9,836 nucleotides of DNA, taken from the NCBI GenBank assembly GCA_002325825.1, contig DCSW01000087.1, positions 1-9,836 of the forward strand, written 5' to 3'. This stretch comes from Collimonas sp. UBA1456 (GTDB taxonomy: Bacteria > Pseudomonadota > Gammaproteobacteria > Burkholderiales > Burkholderiaceae_D). The position numbers and the translations under genes were made by a program. The notes under the pieces were generated by a model. The model was not told the origin of the DNA. It saw only the letters and a program-made list of their open reading frames with translations, and searched no databases. Numbering within the stretch: position 1 is the stretch's first letter; every line of letters begins with the position of its first letter. Positions 1 to 6,207 of this stretch are shown one piece after another.

Positions 1-294
1 GCCACCTCTATTGCAACAAAATCACGCAATATCGCGGATCACGCCAGCCTGATCGCCATTGCTGACGACCTAGGTCATGAAGGCAAGAGCTTGCTGAAAT
101 CGGCGAAAACCGCCAGCGTCCAGAGTAAATGCGATCAATTTACCGGAGAATCAATTTCCGCCAATGTATTCGGCGTGCCTTGGTATGTCATCGACGGCGA
201 GGGATTTTGGAGCCAAAACAGGCTGGACTTCGTGGAGCGCGCCTTCGCGCCAAATGAATTTTATGTAGCATTGGGACGTTGTGCCTACGCGTAA
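1..294 (+). CDS. 2-hydroxychromene-2-carboxylate isomerase-like protein (DsbA fold), C-terminal part only
   Basis: The reading frame is open from the first base, so the gene starts upstream of the window and only about 97 C-terminal residues are seen. The segment NVFGVPWYVIDGEGFWSQN followed by RLDFVERAF is the typical end of HCCA isomerase/DsbA-like thioredoxin-fold proteins: a cis-proline in GVP, then a strand, then the F-W-x-Q-x-R-L signature. Family members are glutathione-dependent isomerases of aromatic catabolism, but many chromosomal copies have no proven substrate. The last 13 or so residues (from about 257) are encoded by a REP-like inverted repeat rather than by family sequence, so the natural C-terminus has probably been replaced or slightly extended. 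Family assignment is fairly sure; substrate is unknown and activity cannot be judged from this fragment. Confidence 0.75.
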   Translation, partial: ATSIATKSRNIADHASLIAIADDLGHEGKSLLKSAKTASVQSKCDQFTGESISANVFGVPWYVIDGEGFWSQNRLDFVERAFAPNEFYVALGRCAYA

Positions 295-392
295 CCGTAA
301 TAACCGGAGTGCGAGCCCATGTGCCCCCGAAACGGGGACGTACGTGAAGTAAATTCATGCGTTGGCACGCTGTGCCGACGCTACGCAAAATT
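257..392. repeat. REP/BIME-like element: two palindromic units in inverted orientation
   Basis: The left arm 257-293 and the reverse complement of the right arm 356-392 match at about 26 of 37 positions by eye, sharing AATTTT, GTAGC, GTGCC and ACGC blocks in the same order. The right unit is itself a hairpin: GCGTTGGCAC (359-368), loop GCT, GTGCCGACGC (372-381), ten pairs with one G-T. The left unit folds less well around 269-291. Between them lies CCCCG-AAA-CGGGG (325-337) and the palindrome ACGTACGT (338-345). This is the architecture of REP doublets or small MITE-like elements. No second copy was noticed in the window. It overlaps the 3' end of the upstream gene and could also act as a terminator or mRNA 3'-end stabiliser. 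Confidence 0.6.
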
Positions 393-420
393 GTAATACC
401 AACGGATAAAGGGTATACTT

Positions 421-1689
421 ATGTCACACAAATCTACAGATAAACACTCCTATTTTTGTCCCTGCCCACGCGGCCTGGAAGGCGCACTGGCTGTAGAACT
501 GAATGAAATTGCGCAGTTCAACGCGCCGACCGTCACGCTCAAGGTGCATACCCAAGTGCCGGGCGGCGTCCATTGCTCAGGCTTGCTAAGCGATGCCTGG
601 CGCATCAACCTACATTCGCGCATCGCCAGCCGGGTGCTGCTACGCCTGACGCAGGGCGCGTATAAAACCGAAAACGATATCTACAACATGACGCTGGAAC
701 AGGAATGGGAAAGCTGGTTTCTAGTCAGCCACACCATCCGCGTCGACATCACTGCAGTGAAATCACCGTTGCGCAGCCTGCAATTCACTACGCTCAAGAT
801 CAAGGACGGTATCTGTGACCGTTTCCGCGACTTATGCAACGAACGTCCTTCGGTCGACACCGGAACTCCGGACATGCGTATCGTCGGCTTTCTCGATGCT
901 CACAATTTCACGCTGTATCTGGACACCTCAGGCGAAGCGTTGTTCAAGCGGGGCTGGCGTGTCGAAACCGGCGATGCGCCGTTGCGCGAAAATCTGGCTG
1001 CCGGCCTGTTACGCACCTCAGGCTGGAAGCCAGGCACGGTATTGTTCGATCCGATGTGTGGTTCCGGAACGATTCTGGTCGAAGCGGCGCAGATCTTGGC
1101 TGGCATCCCGTCCGGTGCACTACGCCACTTCGCCTTTGAAAAATTCAACGATTTCGAAAGTGATAAATGGCTGGCGATCAAAGACAGCTTCAAGCCTAAT
1201 GCATTGCCGACGACACCAACCATTTTCGGCAGCGAAATCTCAGGAGACATGGTGCAAATCACCATCAATAACCTACGCAATGCCGGCATCTTGTTTGAGG
1301 TGCCGATCAAGCAGATCGAGGCGCAACAAATCAAACCGCCAAGCAATACCGAAAGCGGCATCATGCTAACTAATCCGCCATATGGCGAACGAATTGGCGT
1401 GCGCGGAGACAACACCTTGAGCAGCGATGACCTGCTGACCGCGTTCTTTATCGCCTTCAGCGCCATACTGAAGCAGCGTTTTGTCGGCTGGAGTATCTTC
1501 CTGTTCTCCGCAGACCTCGGGCTGCCGAAGCTGCTGCGCTTGAAAGAAGCACGCAAGACGCCTTTCTTCAACGGCGCACTGGAATGCCGCCTATTCCGCT
1601 TCGACATGGTGGCCGGCTTCAACCGACGCGAAGCAGCCAAGCCGAAATTCGAACAAACATACCAATCAAGCACGTCAATCGCTGTTTAG
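421..1689 (+). CDS. THUMP-domain class I SAM-dependent rRNA methyltransferase (RlmL-type, 23S rRNA m2G)
   Basis: Intact, 422 residues. The N-terminus YFCPCPRGLEGALAVEL is the usual start of the RlmL/YpsC family. Residues about 60-175 form the RNA-binding THUMP/ferredoxin-like part. The Rossmann methyltransferase domain follows, with the SAM-binding loop FDPMCGSGTILVEAA (209-223) and the catalytic motif TNPPYGERIG (317-326), whose NPPY is typical of N2-guanine or N6-adenine transfer. By homology to the first half of E. coli RlmKL it should methylate guanine N2 in 23S rRNA (G2445 in E. coli); the RlmK half is absent, as is normal in stand-alone betaproteobacterial versions. The ATG at 421 has a purine-rich AAAGGG about 7 bases upstream. 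Older annotations often call this family a putative N6-adenine DNA methylase. It stands alone, with a REP-like repeat before it and a terminator after it. Confidence 0.9.
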   Translation: MSHKSTDKHSYFCPCPRGLEGALAVELNEIAQFNAPTVTLKVHTQVPGGVHCSGLLSDAWRINLHSRIASRVLLRLTQGAYKTENDIYNMTLEQEWESWFLVSHTIRVDITAVKSPLRSLQFTTLKIKDGICDRFRDLCNERPSVDTGTPDMRIVGFLDAHNFTLYLDTSGEALFKRGWRVETGDAPLRENLAAGLLRTSGWKPGTVLFDPMCGSGTILVEAAQILAGIPSGALRHFAFEKFNDFESDKWLAIKDSFKPNALPTTPTIFGSEISGDMVQITINNLRNAGILFEVPIKQIEAQQIKPPSNTESGIMLTNPPYGERIGVRGDNTLSSDDLLTAFFIAFSAILKQRFVGWSIFLFSADLGLPKLLRLKEARKTPFFNGALECRLFRFDMVAGFNRREAAKPKFEQTYQSSTSIAV

Positions 1690-1698
1690 CCCCACCCA

Positions 1699-1739
1699 AT
1701 TAAAATGGGTGCAATCCAATCGATTGCGCTCGTTTTAAT
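1699..1739 (+). terminator. Strong intrinsic terminator after the rRNA methyltransferase
   Basis: ATTAAAATGGGTGCAATC (1699-1716) pairs completely with GATTGCGCTCGTTTTAAT (1722-1739), 18 pairs of which three are G-U, around the 5-base loop CAATC. The right arm ends in TTTTAAT and the left begins with the matching A-rich tract, so it could work in both directions. It begins 10 bases after the stop codon and should separate the methyltransferase from the iron cluster. Confidence 0.75.
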
Positions 1740-1816
1740 CTCGCATGCCATGACATCGCCACCTCTACCCCCCCTCCGTGCTGGTTAGCAACAATGCGTT
1801 GATGCGCCAAAAAGGC

Positions 1817-1845
1817 TTGCATTCCCGATACAACTGGGGTATTAT
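1817..1845 (+). promoter_or_regulatory. Possible sigma-70 promoter ahead of the hemP remnant
   Basis: TTGCAT (1817-1822) and TATTAT (1840-1845, five of six consensus bases) are separated by exactly 17 bases. The site is just downstream of the methyltransferase terminator and upstream of the hemP/bfd/tonB region, which is where a promoter is expected. A 13-base palindrome AATTGT-T-ACAATT (1855-1867) follows and could be an operator or chance. I see no good Fur box here. Confidence 0.35.
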
Positions 1846-1856
1846 TTAAACAAAAA

Positions 1857-1982
1857 TTGTTACAATTTCAAAAAACTACGCTAAGCCACTTAGTACGATG
1901 CAAAACGCAGGTTAAAAATCATGGAGGCGAAATTTACAAGCTCCACCTGACCCAACTGAACAAGCTAATTTTAACTGCTTGA
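1857..1982 (+). pseudogene. hemP: hemP (hemin uptake protein family) remnant without a recognisable start
   Basis: Frame 3 reads NHGGEIYKLHLTQLNKLILTA and then TGA at 1980-1982. This matches the conserved C-terminus of HemP/HmuP proteins, which end in a pattern like H-x-G-x-x-Y-x-L-R-x-T-x-x-N-K-L-I-L-T-K; the weaker upstream part (TTLSHLVRCKTQVK) fits the usual S-S-x-x-L-L-x-G stretch loosely. The frame is open back to a TGA at 1800-1802 but has no ATG or GTG; TTG at 1857 is the only conventional start and has no Shine-Dalgarno. HemP proteins are small (about 60-80 residues) and accompany heme uptake genes in proteobacteria, which suits the bfd-tonB-exbBD context. Either it uses a TTG start or the 5' end has decayed; I favour decay. 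Family call fairly sure, status uncertain. Confidence 0.6.
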
Positions 1983-2330
1983 TCTGATTGCGAAAACGAT
2001 CGATCCAACAGCAATATCAACAAGCCATCACTTGTGAAGCTGATCTACTGCGGCAGACAGCAAGTCAGCAAGATACTGATAGAGAAGTATCTAAATGGTC
2101 TCTGAAAAAATCGATCCGGCTGTCGTCGAGCCGTACACTGTACCGGCACAGCTCTAGTTACTGGTTTCAGCAGTGAGGCACCTAATGTTGCAGCTCGAGA
2201 AATATACGATGCTTATCCGATTTGTTGCCGGCAGCAGACCTTACTAAGGCTTGTTAACAATAGCCGATACACCATATCGGCCACAATCGCAGTATTACAA
2301 CCGACTTTTATTTTAATTTACTCTCTAACC
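1983..2330. other. Region without a recognisable gene between hemP remnant and bfd
   Basis: Both strands were read for family motifs. Short open stretches exist (for example 1988-2176 on +), but none resembles a protein I know and reading jumps between frames give nothing convincing. Given the decayed neighbours, it may be an eroded gene or a long leader of bfd. The one clear structure is the hairpin at 2263-2281. Confidence 0.5.
2263..2281 (+). promoter_or_regulatory. Perfect hairpin/palindrome upstream of bfd
   Basis: GCCGATA (2263-2269), loop CACCA, TATCGGC (2275-2281): seven perfect pairs. No T-run follows, so it is not a standard terminator. It lies 67 bases before the bfd start and could be an operator or an mRNA leader stem. 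The palindrome TTGTTAACAA (2251-2260) sits just before it. Function unknown. Confidence 0.3.
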
Positions 2331-2348
2331 ATGACAGTAAGGTGCGAA

Positions 2349-2579
2349 ATGATTGTTTGTATATGTAATAACGTCTCTGACCGAAAAATCCGCCAGGCTG
2401 TCGATTTAGGTATGTCTTCGATGACTGAATTGCGCGACAACCTGGGTGTCGCGGCCTGCTGCGGGAAGTGCCATACCTGCGCAAAAAACGTCTTACGTAC
2501 GTGCCTGGAGAACCGAACACCGGCAACGCTAAGGAATGTTCACGAATTGGTATTCCAACCCAATATACAAGCCGCGTAA
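2349..2579 (+). CDS. bfd: Bacterioferritin-associated ferredoxin Bfd
   Basis: 76 residues. Bfd carries a [2Fe-2S] cluster, docks on bacterioferritin and passes electrons to the mineral core so that stored ferric iron is released as Fe2+. The sequence MIVCICNNVSDRKIRQAV and then VAACCGKCHTCAK is textbook Bfd. Cys4, Cys6, Cys38 and Cys41 occupy exactly the cluster-ligand positions of E. coli Bfd (C-x-C ... C-x-x-C); Cys37 and Cys44 are extra. The start at 2349 is chosen over the in-frame ATG at 2331 because all relatives begin MIVCxCxx and TAAGG (2338-2342) is a good ribosome binding site 6 bases before it. It lies directly upstream of the tonB pseudogene (21 bases) and in the same cluster as bfr, its physiological partner. 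The gene appears intact. Confidence 0.92.
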   Translation: MIVCICNNVSDRKIRQAVDLGMSSMTELRDNLGVAACCGKCHTCAKNVLRTCLENRTPATLRNVHELVFQPNIQAA

Positions 2580-2600
2580 TCTGGCTAAGTAAATACGCTC

Positions 2601-3293
2601 ATGTCGTCACCAAAAATCATTCCATTTGCGCGCCGCTCTATTTTTGTTTGGAAGACAATCCAACGTGTTGGCACACCGGGCACAATTGCGCTGCTGCACG
2701 CAGCCTTTTTCTTGGCGTTGCAAAGCGACTTGACGCATCAAGCGACTCAAGCTGCCCCCAAGAAATCATCATCAGTTTCATCATCCTTTACAAGGCGTCG
2801 CCGCAACCGATACTACCAACACCGCAACCGGCACCGCCAAAAACTGTCGCCGTGATGAAAAAACATCTTACCGTCGCACTCTACCCCGGTTATCAACGAT
2901 ACGTCGTCGATAACCGCCATTGTCATTCCAACGCCGTTACTGCAACCGTCACAGTACGAGGAGCCGACGGTTGCTTCGCTAGCTCCTGCGCCAGCAGCGT
3001 CTGCGCAACCGCGCACCATCACATCCGACGTCGAATACCTTCAGCCGTCTGATGTCAAATACCAGACAGTTTCCAGGCGCATGGGCGAAGATGGTGGGTT
3101 GGTAATTCGAGTCCTCATAAACGAAAAGAGCTGTGTTGAGCGTGTCGAGGTGTAGAAGTTATCCGGCTCCAGTCGTCTCGATGAGGCCAACAAACAGTCT
3201 GTTATGCGCGCCTTGTTCAAGCCTTATATGGAAGACGGAAAGGCCTTATCGGTGCTTGTCATAGTGCCGATCAATTTCCAGTTGTCCAGTTAA
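2601..3293 (+). pseudogene. tonB: tonB, inactivated by two frameshifts and an amber stop
   Basis: TonB is the periplasm-spanning protein that carries energy from ExbB-ExbD to outer-membrane receptors. All its parts can be read by changing frame. In frame 3 from ATG 2601 come the cytoplasmic start and membrane anchor (GTIALLHAAFFLALQ). At about 2762 a lost base moves it to frame 2: EIIISFI, then a proline-rich linker (QPILPTPQPAPPK). Near 2880 a gained base returns it to frame 3: TPVINDTSSITAIVIP and more Pro/Ala linker. The conserved TonB C-terminal domain follows: ITSDVEYLQPS, SRRMGEDGGLVIRVLINEK, VERVEV, then TAG at 3153-3155 where relatives have Gln, then SGSSRLDEANKQSVMRALFK and VLVIVPINFQLSS, ending TAA 3291-3293. 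Frame-3 translation from 2601 stops at 2855. Three independent lesions make sequencing error an unlikely explanation. No clear Shine-Dalgarno before 2601. Confidence 0.88.
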
Positions 3294-3372
3294 TTTAATA
3301 AAGCCATAGCATTTTTTGGCGCATGATGCCCATTCAACCGTAATACATTCAAAGATACAAGGGAAATTTATC

Positions 3373-4101
3373 ATGAAAGTAAGTCCATACGGATTAGAAA
3401 TACTCTGGAATCAGGGCGATTTTGTGATCAGGAGCGTTGCCGTGCTACTGGTGGCGATGTCGGTCGCCTCTTGGTACGTGATCCTGACCAAGGCGCTGCA
3501 GATCCTACGCTTCCAGCGCGCCGCACATGCTGCTGGCCACCAATTCTGGGATACCACCAGCCTACAGGAAGGAATCGCCAAGCTTGGCACCGGAAATCCA
3601 TTTGCCGAAGTGGCCCAGGCCGGCGTCTCCTCGATGCGTCATCACGCGGCTCATAAAGGCCATTTGCACGACCAGTTATCCGTCAGCGACTGGGTGACGC
3701 TGTCGTTGCGCCAGGCAATCGATGAAGTCTCCGGAAAATTACAGACCGGCATGGCAGTGCTGGCCTCGGTTGGCTCGACTTCACCGTTTGTCGGCTTGTT
3801 CGGCACCGTCTGGGGTATCTACCACGCGCTGGTGGCGATCGGAACTTCCGGTCAGGCCAGCATCGACAAGGTCGCCGGCCCGGTCGGTGAAGCACTGATT
3901 ATGACTGCGCTGGGACTGGCAGTGGCGATTCCTGCCACTTTTGGCTACAACGCCCTGGTGCGCGGCAACAAGACCACGATCGCCAAACTCAACAAGTTCG
4001 GCTTCGATTTGCATGCGCTGTTCGTTACCGGTTCCCGTTCCAGCAATACTGAAATTGGTTCAGGTAATGGCGCCAAACTGGCCGCCGTAAAAAGTGCATG
4101 A
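3373..4101 (+). CDS. exbB: ExbB, proton-channel subunit of the TonB energising complex (MotA/TolQ/ExbB family)
   Basis: 242 residues, inner-membrane protein that with ExbD uses proton motive force to drive TonB. Three membrane spans are visible: about 17-39, 126-156 and 172-195, with a long cytoplasmic loop between the first two, as in the family. The signature ASVGSTSPFVGLFGTVWGIY (131-150) and GPVGEALIMTALGLAVAIPA (169-188) are highly conserved; Thr145 and Thr178 correspond to the channel-lining threonines of E. coli ExbB (148 and 181). I chose ATG 3373 over the in-frame ATG 3316 because CAAGGG (3358-3363) lies 9 bases upstream and the extra 19 residues look unlike the family. Its stop overlaps the exbD start (ATGA), so the two are translationally coupled. 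It is intact even though the tonB 79 bases upstream is broken. A TolQ assignment is unlikely given the tonB/bfd context. Confidence 0.92.
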   Translation: MKVSPYGLEILWNQGDFVIRSVAVLLVAMSVASWYVILTKALQILRFQRAAHAAGHQFWDTTSLQEGIAKLGTGNPFAEVAQAGVSSMRHHAAHKGHLHDQLSVSDWVTLSLRQAIDEVSGKLQTGMAVLASVGSTSPFVGLFGTVWGIYHALVAIGTSGQASIDKVAGPVGEALIMTALGLAVAIPATFGYNALVRGNKTTIAKLNKFGFDLHALFVTGSRSSNTEIGSGNGAKLAAVKSA

Positions 4102-4517
4102 TGGGGATGAACTCACTGTCAGATGCGGACGATGATTTCAATTCGAAGATCAACATCACCCCGTTGGTCGACGTCATGCTGGTGCTGCTGATCATTTTCA
4201 TCATGACCATTCCGGTCATGAACCACACGGTCAAGATCGACTTACCGCGCGCTAGCACCAAGCAGGACCAGACCAAGCCAGAAAACATCAATCTGGTGAT
4301 TGATGCCGATGGCAAGGTATTCTGGAATGACGAGACGATCGATCAGAATGAACTGGCGCTAAGGATTGTCGCAGCGGCGCAAAAGCAGCCACAGCCAGAG
4401 TTGCATCTGCGCGCTGCCCGCACCGTGCAATACGAGAAAGTCGCGCAAGTCATGGCCGCGGCGCAATCCGGAGGGCTTAGCAAGATCGGTTTTGTGACTG
4501 AGCCGAATGAGAGATAA
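4098..4517 (+). CDS. exbD: ExbD, TonB-complex proton-motive subunit
   Basis: 139 residues with one N-terminal membrane span and a periplasmic domain, partner of ExbB. The segment KINITPLVDVMLVLLIIFIM (17-36) is the family signature; Asp25 is the protonatable residue essential in E. coli ExbD (also Asp25). The periplasmic part contains INLVIDADGKVFWNDE and ends GLSKIGFVTEPNER, normal for the family. ATG 4098 overlaps the exbB stop by 4 bases; ATG 4101 and 4107 are also possible, and many relatives begin at a position equivalent to the latter two. No strong Shine-Dalgarno is needed because of coupling. No lesions seen. TolR is the alternative but does not fit the neighbours. Confidence 0.92.
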   Translation: MMGMNSLSDADDDFNSKINITPLVDVMLVLLIIFIMTIPVMNHTVKIDLPRASTKQDQTKPENINLVIDADGKVFWNDETIDQNELALRIVAAAQKQPQPELHLRAARTVQYEKVAQVMAAAQSGGLSKIGFVTEPNER

Positions 4518-4621
4518 TTTTTTGATGTTTTTTTTGAAGTAAGCTGGTATCGACATCAATATGCCAACAAACATTTATTGACCGCTCGGAAACTGTAATA
4601 GCCAATCATTTTGTATCGCCA

Positions 4622-4653
4622 AGAGCCTGCCCATCCAACGATGCGCAGGCTCT
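4622..4653 (+). terminator. Intrinsic terminator after exbBD
   Basis: AGAGCCTGC (4622-4630) and GCAGGCTCT (4645-4653) form nine perfect pairs around a 14-base loop, followed by GTTTGTAT, a short imperfect U tract. It lies 105 bases after exbD and separates that operon from bfr. T-rich runs at 4518-4537 directly after exbD have no stem before them, so I do not treat them as terminators. Confidence 0.6.
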
Positions 4654-4906
4654 GTTTGTATACTGAGTATCACTATGTACTTTACACACACCGGCCATGA
4701 CTCGCCGCCGTTGCCAAACTGATGCACAAATCACAATGGAAATGATTCGCGCTATCTGATGATGAAAAAGCCTGAAGCATGCGCTATGATGTTTGCGATT
4801 TCTGTTGTCACACACAGATCGCGCGAGGATCCGGTATGACACCAGCCAGATAAATATGGCATCTCATCGACCTCTTTCCACCCCCCCTTATCATCGAGAG
4901 ACAATA
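4654..4906 (+). other. Upstream region of bfr, no gene; weak Fur-like site
   Basis: No coding signal on either strand. The 19 bases at 4732-4750 (CACAATGGAAATGATTCGC) match the classic 19-base Fur consensus at about 12 positions by eye, which is suggestive only; bfr genes are often iron-responsive. TATGAT (4785-4790) could be a -10 but has no good -35 at 17 bases; TTGTCA (4805-4810) could be a -35 but has no good -10. So a promoter must be here but I cannot place it. Confidence 0.25.
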
Positions 4907-5377
4907 ATGCAAGGCGAAAAACAGATCATCGCACTACTCAACGCGCAGCTGACCAACGAACTGACTGCCATCAACCAGTATTTTTTGCATGCGCGCATGT
5001 ACAAACACTGGGGTCTGGAAAAACTCAGCAAGAAAGAATACGAAGAATCGATCGGAGAGATGAAGCATGCAGACAAACTAATCGACCGCATCCTGATGCT
5101 GGATGGCTTGCCAAATCTGCAGACATTGCACAAACTAATGATCGGCGAATCGACGCCTGAGATGCTAGAATGCGACCTGAAGTTGGAACAAGGTGCACAA
5201 AAGACCGTCAAGGAAGGCATCGCAGGTTGCGAAAAAATGGCAGATTATGTATCGCGTGAACTGTTCCGCGAAATTCTGGAAGATACCGAAGAGCATATCG
5301 ACTGGCTAGAAACCCAGATTGACCTCATCGATAAGGTCGGCCTGCAGAACTATCTGCAAAGTCAGATGGAAGCCTGA
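4907..5377 (+). CDS. bfr: Bacterioferritin (heme-containing 24-mer iron store)
   Basis: 156 residues, full family length (E. coli Bfr is 158). Bfr oxidises Fe2+ at a di-iron site in each four-helix subunit and stores ferric mineral in the shell; heme sits between subunits. Glu18, Glu51, His54, Glu94 and His130 of the ferroxidase site and Met52, the heme ligand, all fall at the standard numbers. The position corresponding to Glu127 is Thr (motif DTEEHIDW, residues 126-133); acidic residues 128 and 129 are next to it. The ending GLQNYLQSQMEA is typical. ATG 4907 is preceded by GAGAG (4896-4900) 6 bases upstream; the in-frame ATG at 4793 would add 38 residues unlike any Bfr. It belongs functionally with bfd, 2.3 kb upstream, but is separated from exbBD by a terminator, so it is likely transcribed alone. 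Confidence 0.93.
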   Translation: MQGEKQIIALLNAQLTNELTAINQYFLHARMYKHWGLEKLSKKEYEESIGEMKHADKLIDRILMLDGLPNLQTLHKLMIGESTPEMLECDLKLEQGAQKTVKEGIAGCEKMADYVSRELFREILEDTEEHIDWLETQIDLIDKVGLQNYLQSQMEA

Positions 5378-5391
5378 GCCGCTGAGTCAAT

Positions 5392-6173
5392 ATGGCACCA
5401 CACTCCTTGTCCTTGCCGTATTGGTTACAGCTGAATCTCTGCAGCAGCGGTAACTTCGTGCCAAAAAACGACTGCACTATCCTTTGGAAGTAATGCTTGT
5501 CTGAGTGCGCTGGTATGTGGCCTACCATCGCTCTTGCGTCACATTGAAGAGATGATGTAATTCGGCAAGACGATCATCGCCGTGATTCCGGTGGGCTGAT
5601 TGCCAGTACGCTGCCCGGCTGCAGTGGCAATCTTGTCGCGCCTGATTCTCAAGGAGAGACTGGAGCCGCGTACGCTGGCATCTATCCTGCTCATCATTAT
5701 CGGCATTGCCGTACTCAATCTCAGTCAAAGTGACAGCGTCGAGACTTCGCTGGTAGGCAACCCGTTCGTCATGGCGGCGGTGCTATTTGAAGCCACCTGT
5801 AAACCCTGTCGCCGATGCGCATCACCGCTTACAGTCACCTGTTCGGCTTGCTGCTGATGTCACTGTTTGGCTTAACTGTCGCCCTGTCCTACGATTTCAG
5901 CGAGATCACGGTGGTATGTGGAGCTCATCTGGTACGCCCTAGCTGCCAGGCATGATATCGTTCTGGCTTTGGTTGATCGGAACTAAGCATGTGCAGGTCA
6001 ATGTTGACCGGCATTTTCACCGCCCTGATGTCGTTGGCGGCGGCGTTCATCGGCGTGGTGTTTTTCATCATTAAAGTATCAGCTAGGGTCGCTTTGCGGC
6101 GCTGCTGCTGGTGTAGACCGGAATTGCTGTGGCCAGTTGGCCGCAATCCATAAAAACGACGCAAGAAGTGTAA
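5392..6173 (+). pseudogene. EamA/DMT-family transporter, heavily degraded
   Basis: Pieces of a ten-helix drug/metabolite transporter are scattered over all three + frames. Frame 2: FGKTIIAVIPVG, TGA at 5597-5599, then AAVAILSRLILKERLEPRTL and ASILLIIIGIAVLNLSQSD and NPFVMAAVLFEA (about 5561-5800), with the family's L-K-E-R-L motif. Frame 1 near 5839: LFGLLLMSLFGLTVALSYDF. Frame 2 at 5918: VELIWYALAA. Frame 3 at 5952: MISFWLWLIGTKHVQVN. Frame 1 at 6004: LTGIFTALMSLAAAFIGVVF. Frame 3 at 6087: GRFAALLLV, TAG 6114-6116, TGIAVASWPQSIKT, TAA 6171-6173. That is at least four frameshifts and two internal stops. The N-terminal end is uncertain: 5392-5493 (PYWLQLNL, SGNFV) may be the first helix followed by a deletion. 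EamA proteins export metabolites or amino acids; the substrate cannot be told. Confidence 0.8.
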
Positions 6174-6176
6174 AAT
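6171..6176 (+). promoter_or_regulatory. Possible -10 element (TAAAAT) upstream of the UPF0114 gene
   Basis: TAAAAT with the sequence GTG just before it overlaps the stop codon of the decayed transporter and lies 31 bases before ATG 6208. No convincing -35 is present at 16-18 bases. Only weakly supported. Confidence 0.25.
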
Positions 6177-6207
6177 AGCGACGCCTTATTCCCACCCAAC
6201 TATACCA

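Noticed and set aside
391..419. TTGTAA-17-TATACT as a promoter for the methyltransferase
   Set aside because: Spacing is good, but transcription would start about 5 bases after the ATG at 421, which has a ribosome binding site and full family N-terminus.
815..1369. 184-residue + strand frame inside the methyltransferase
   Set aside because: Composition (Arg/Ser/Cys rich) and lack of motifs mark it as an out-of-frame shadow.
900..1673. 257-residue minus-strand frame opposite the rRNA methyltransferase
   Set aside because: It is a shadow of a gene with clear SAM and NPPY motifs on the + strand, and its own sequence shows no family motif.
2468..3052. 194-residue + frame as a separate gene
   Set aside because: Its first part is out-of-frame bfd and its middle (EIIISFI, proline-rich linker) is the frame-2 segment of the tonB pseudogene.
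4518..4540. T-rich runs after exbD as a terminator
   Set aside because: No stem precedes them; the real hairpin is at 4622-4653.
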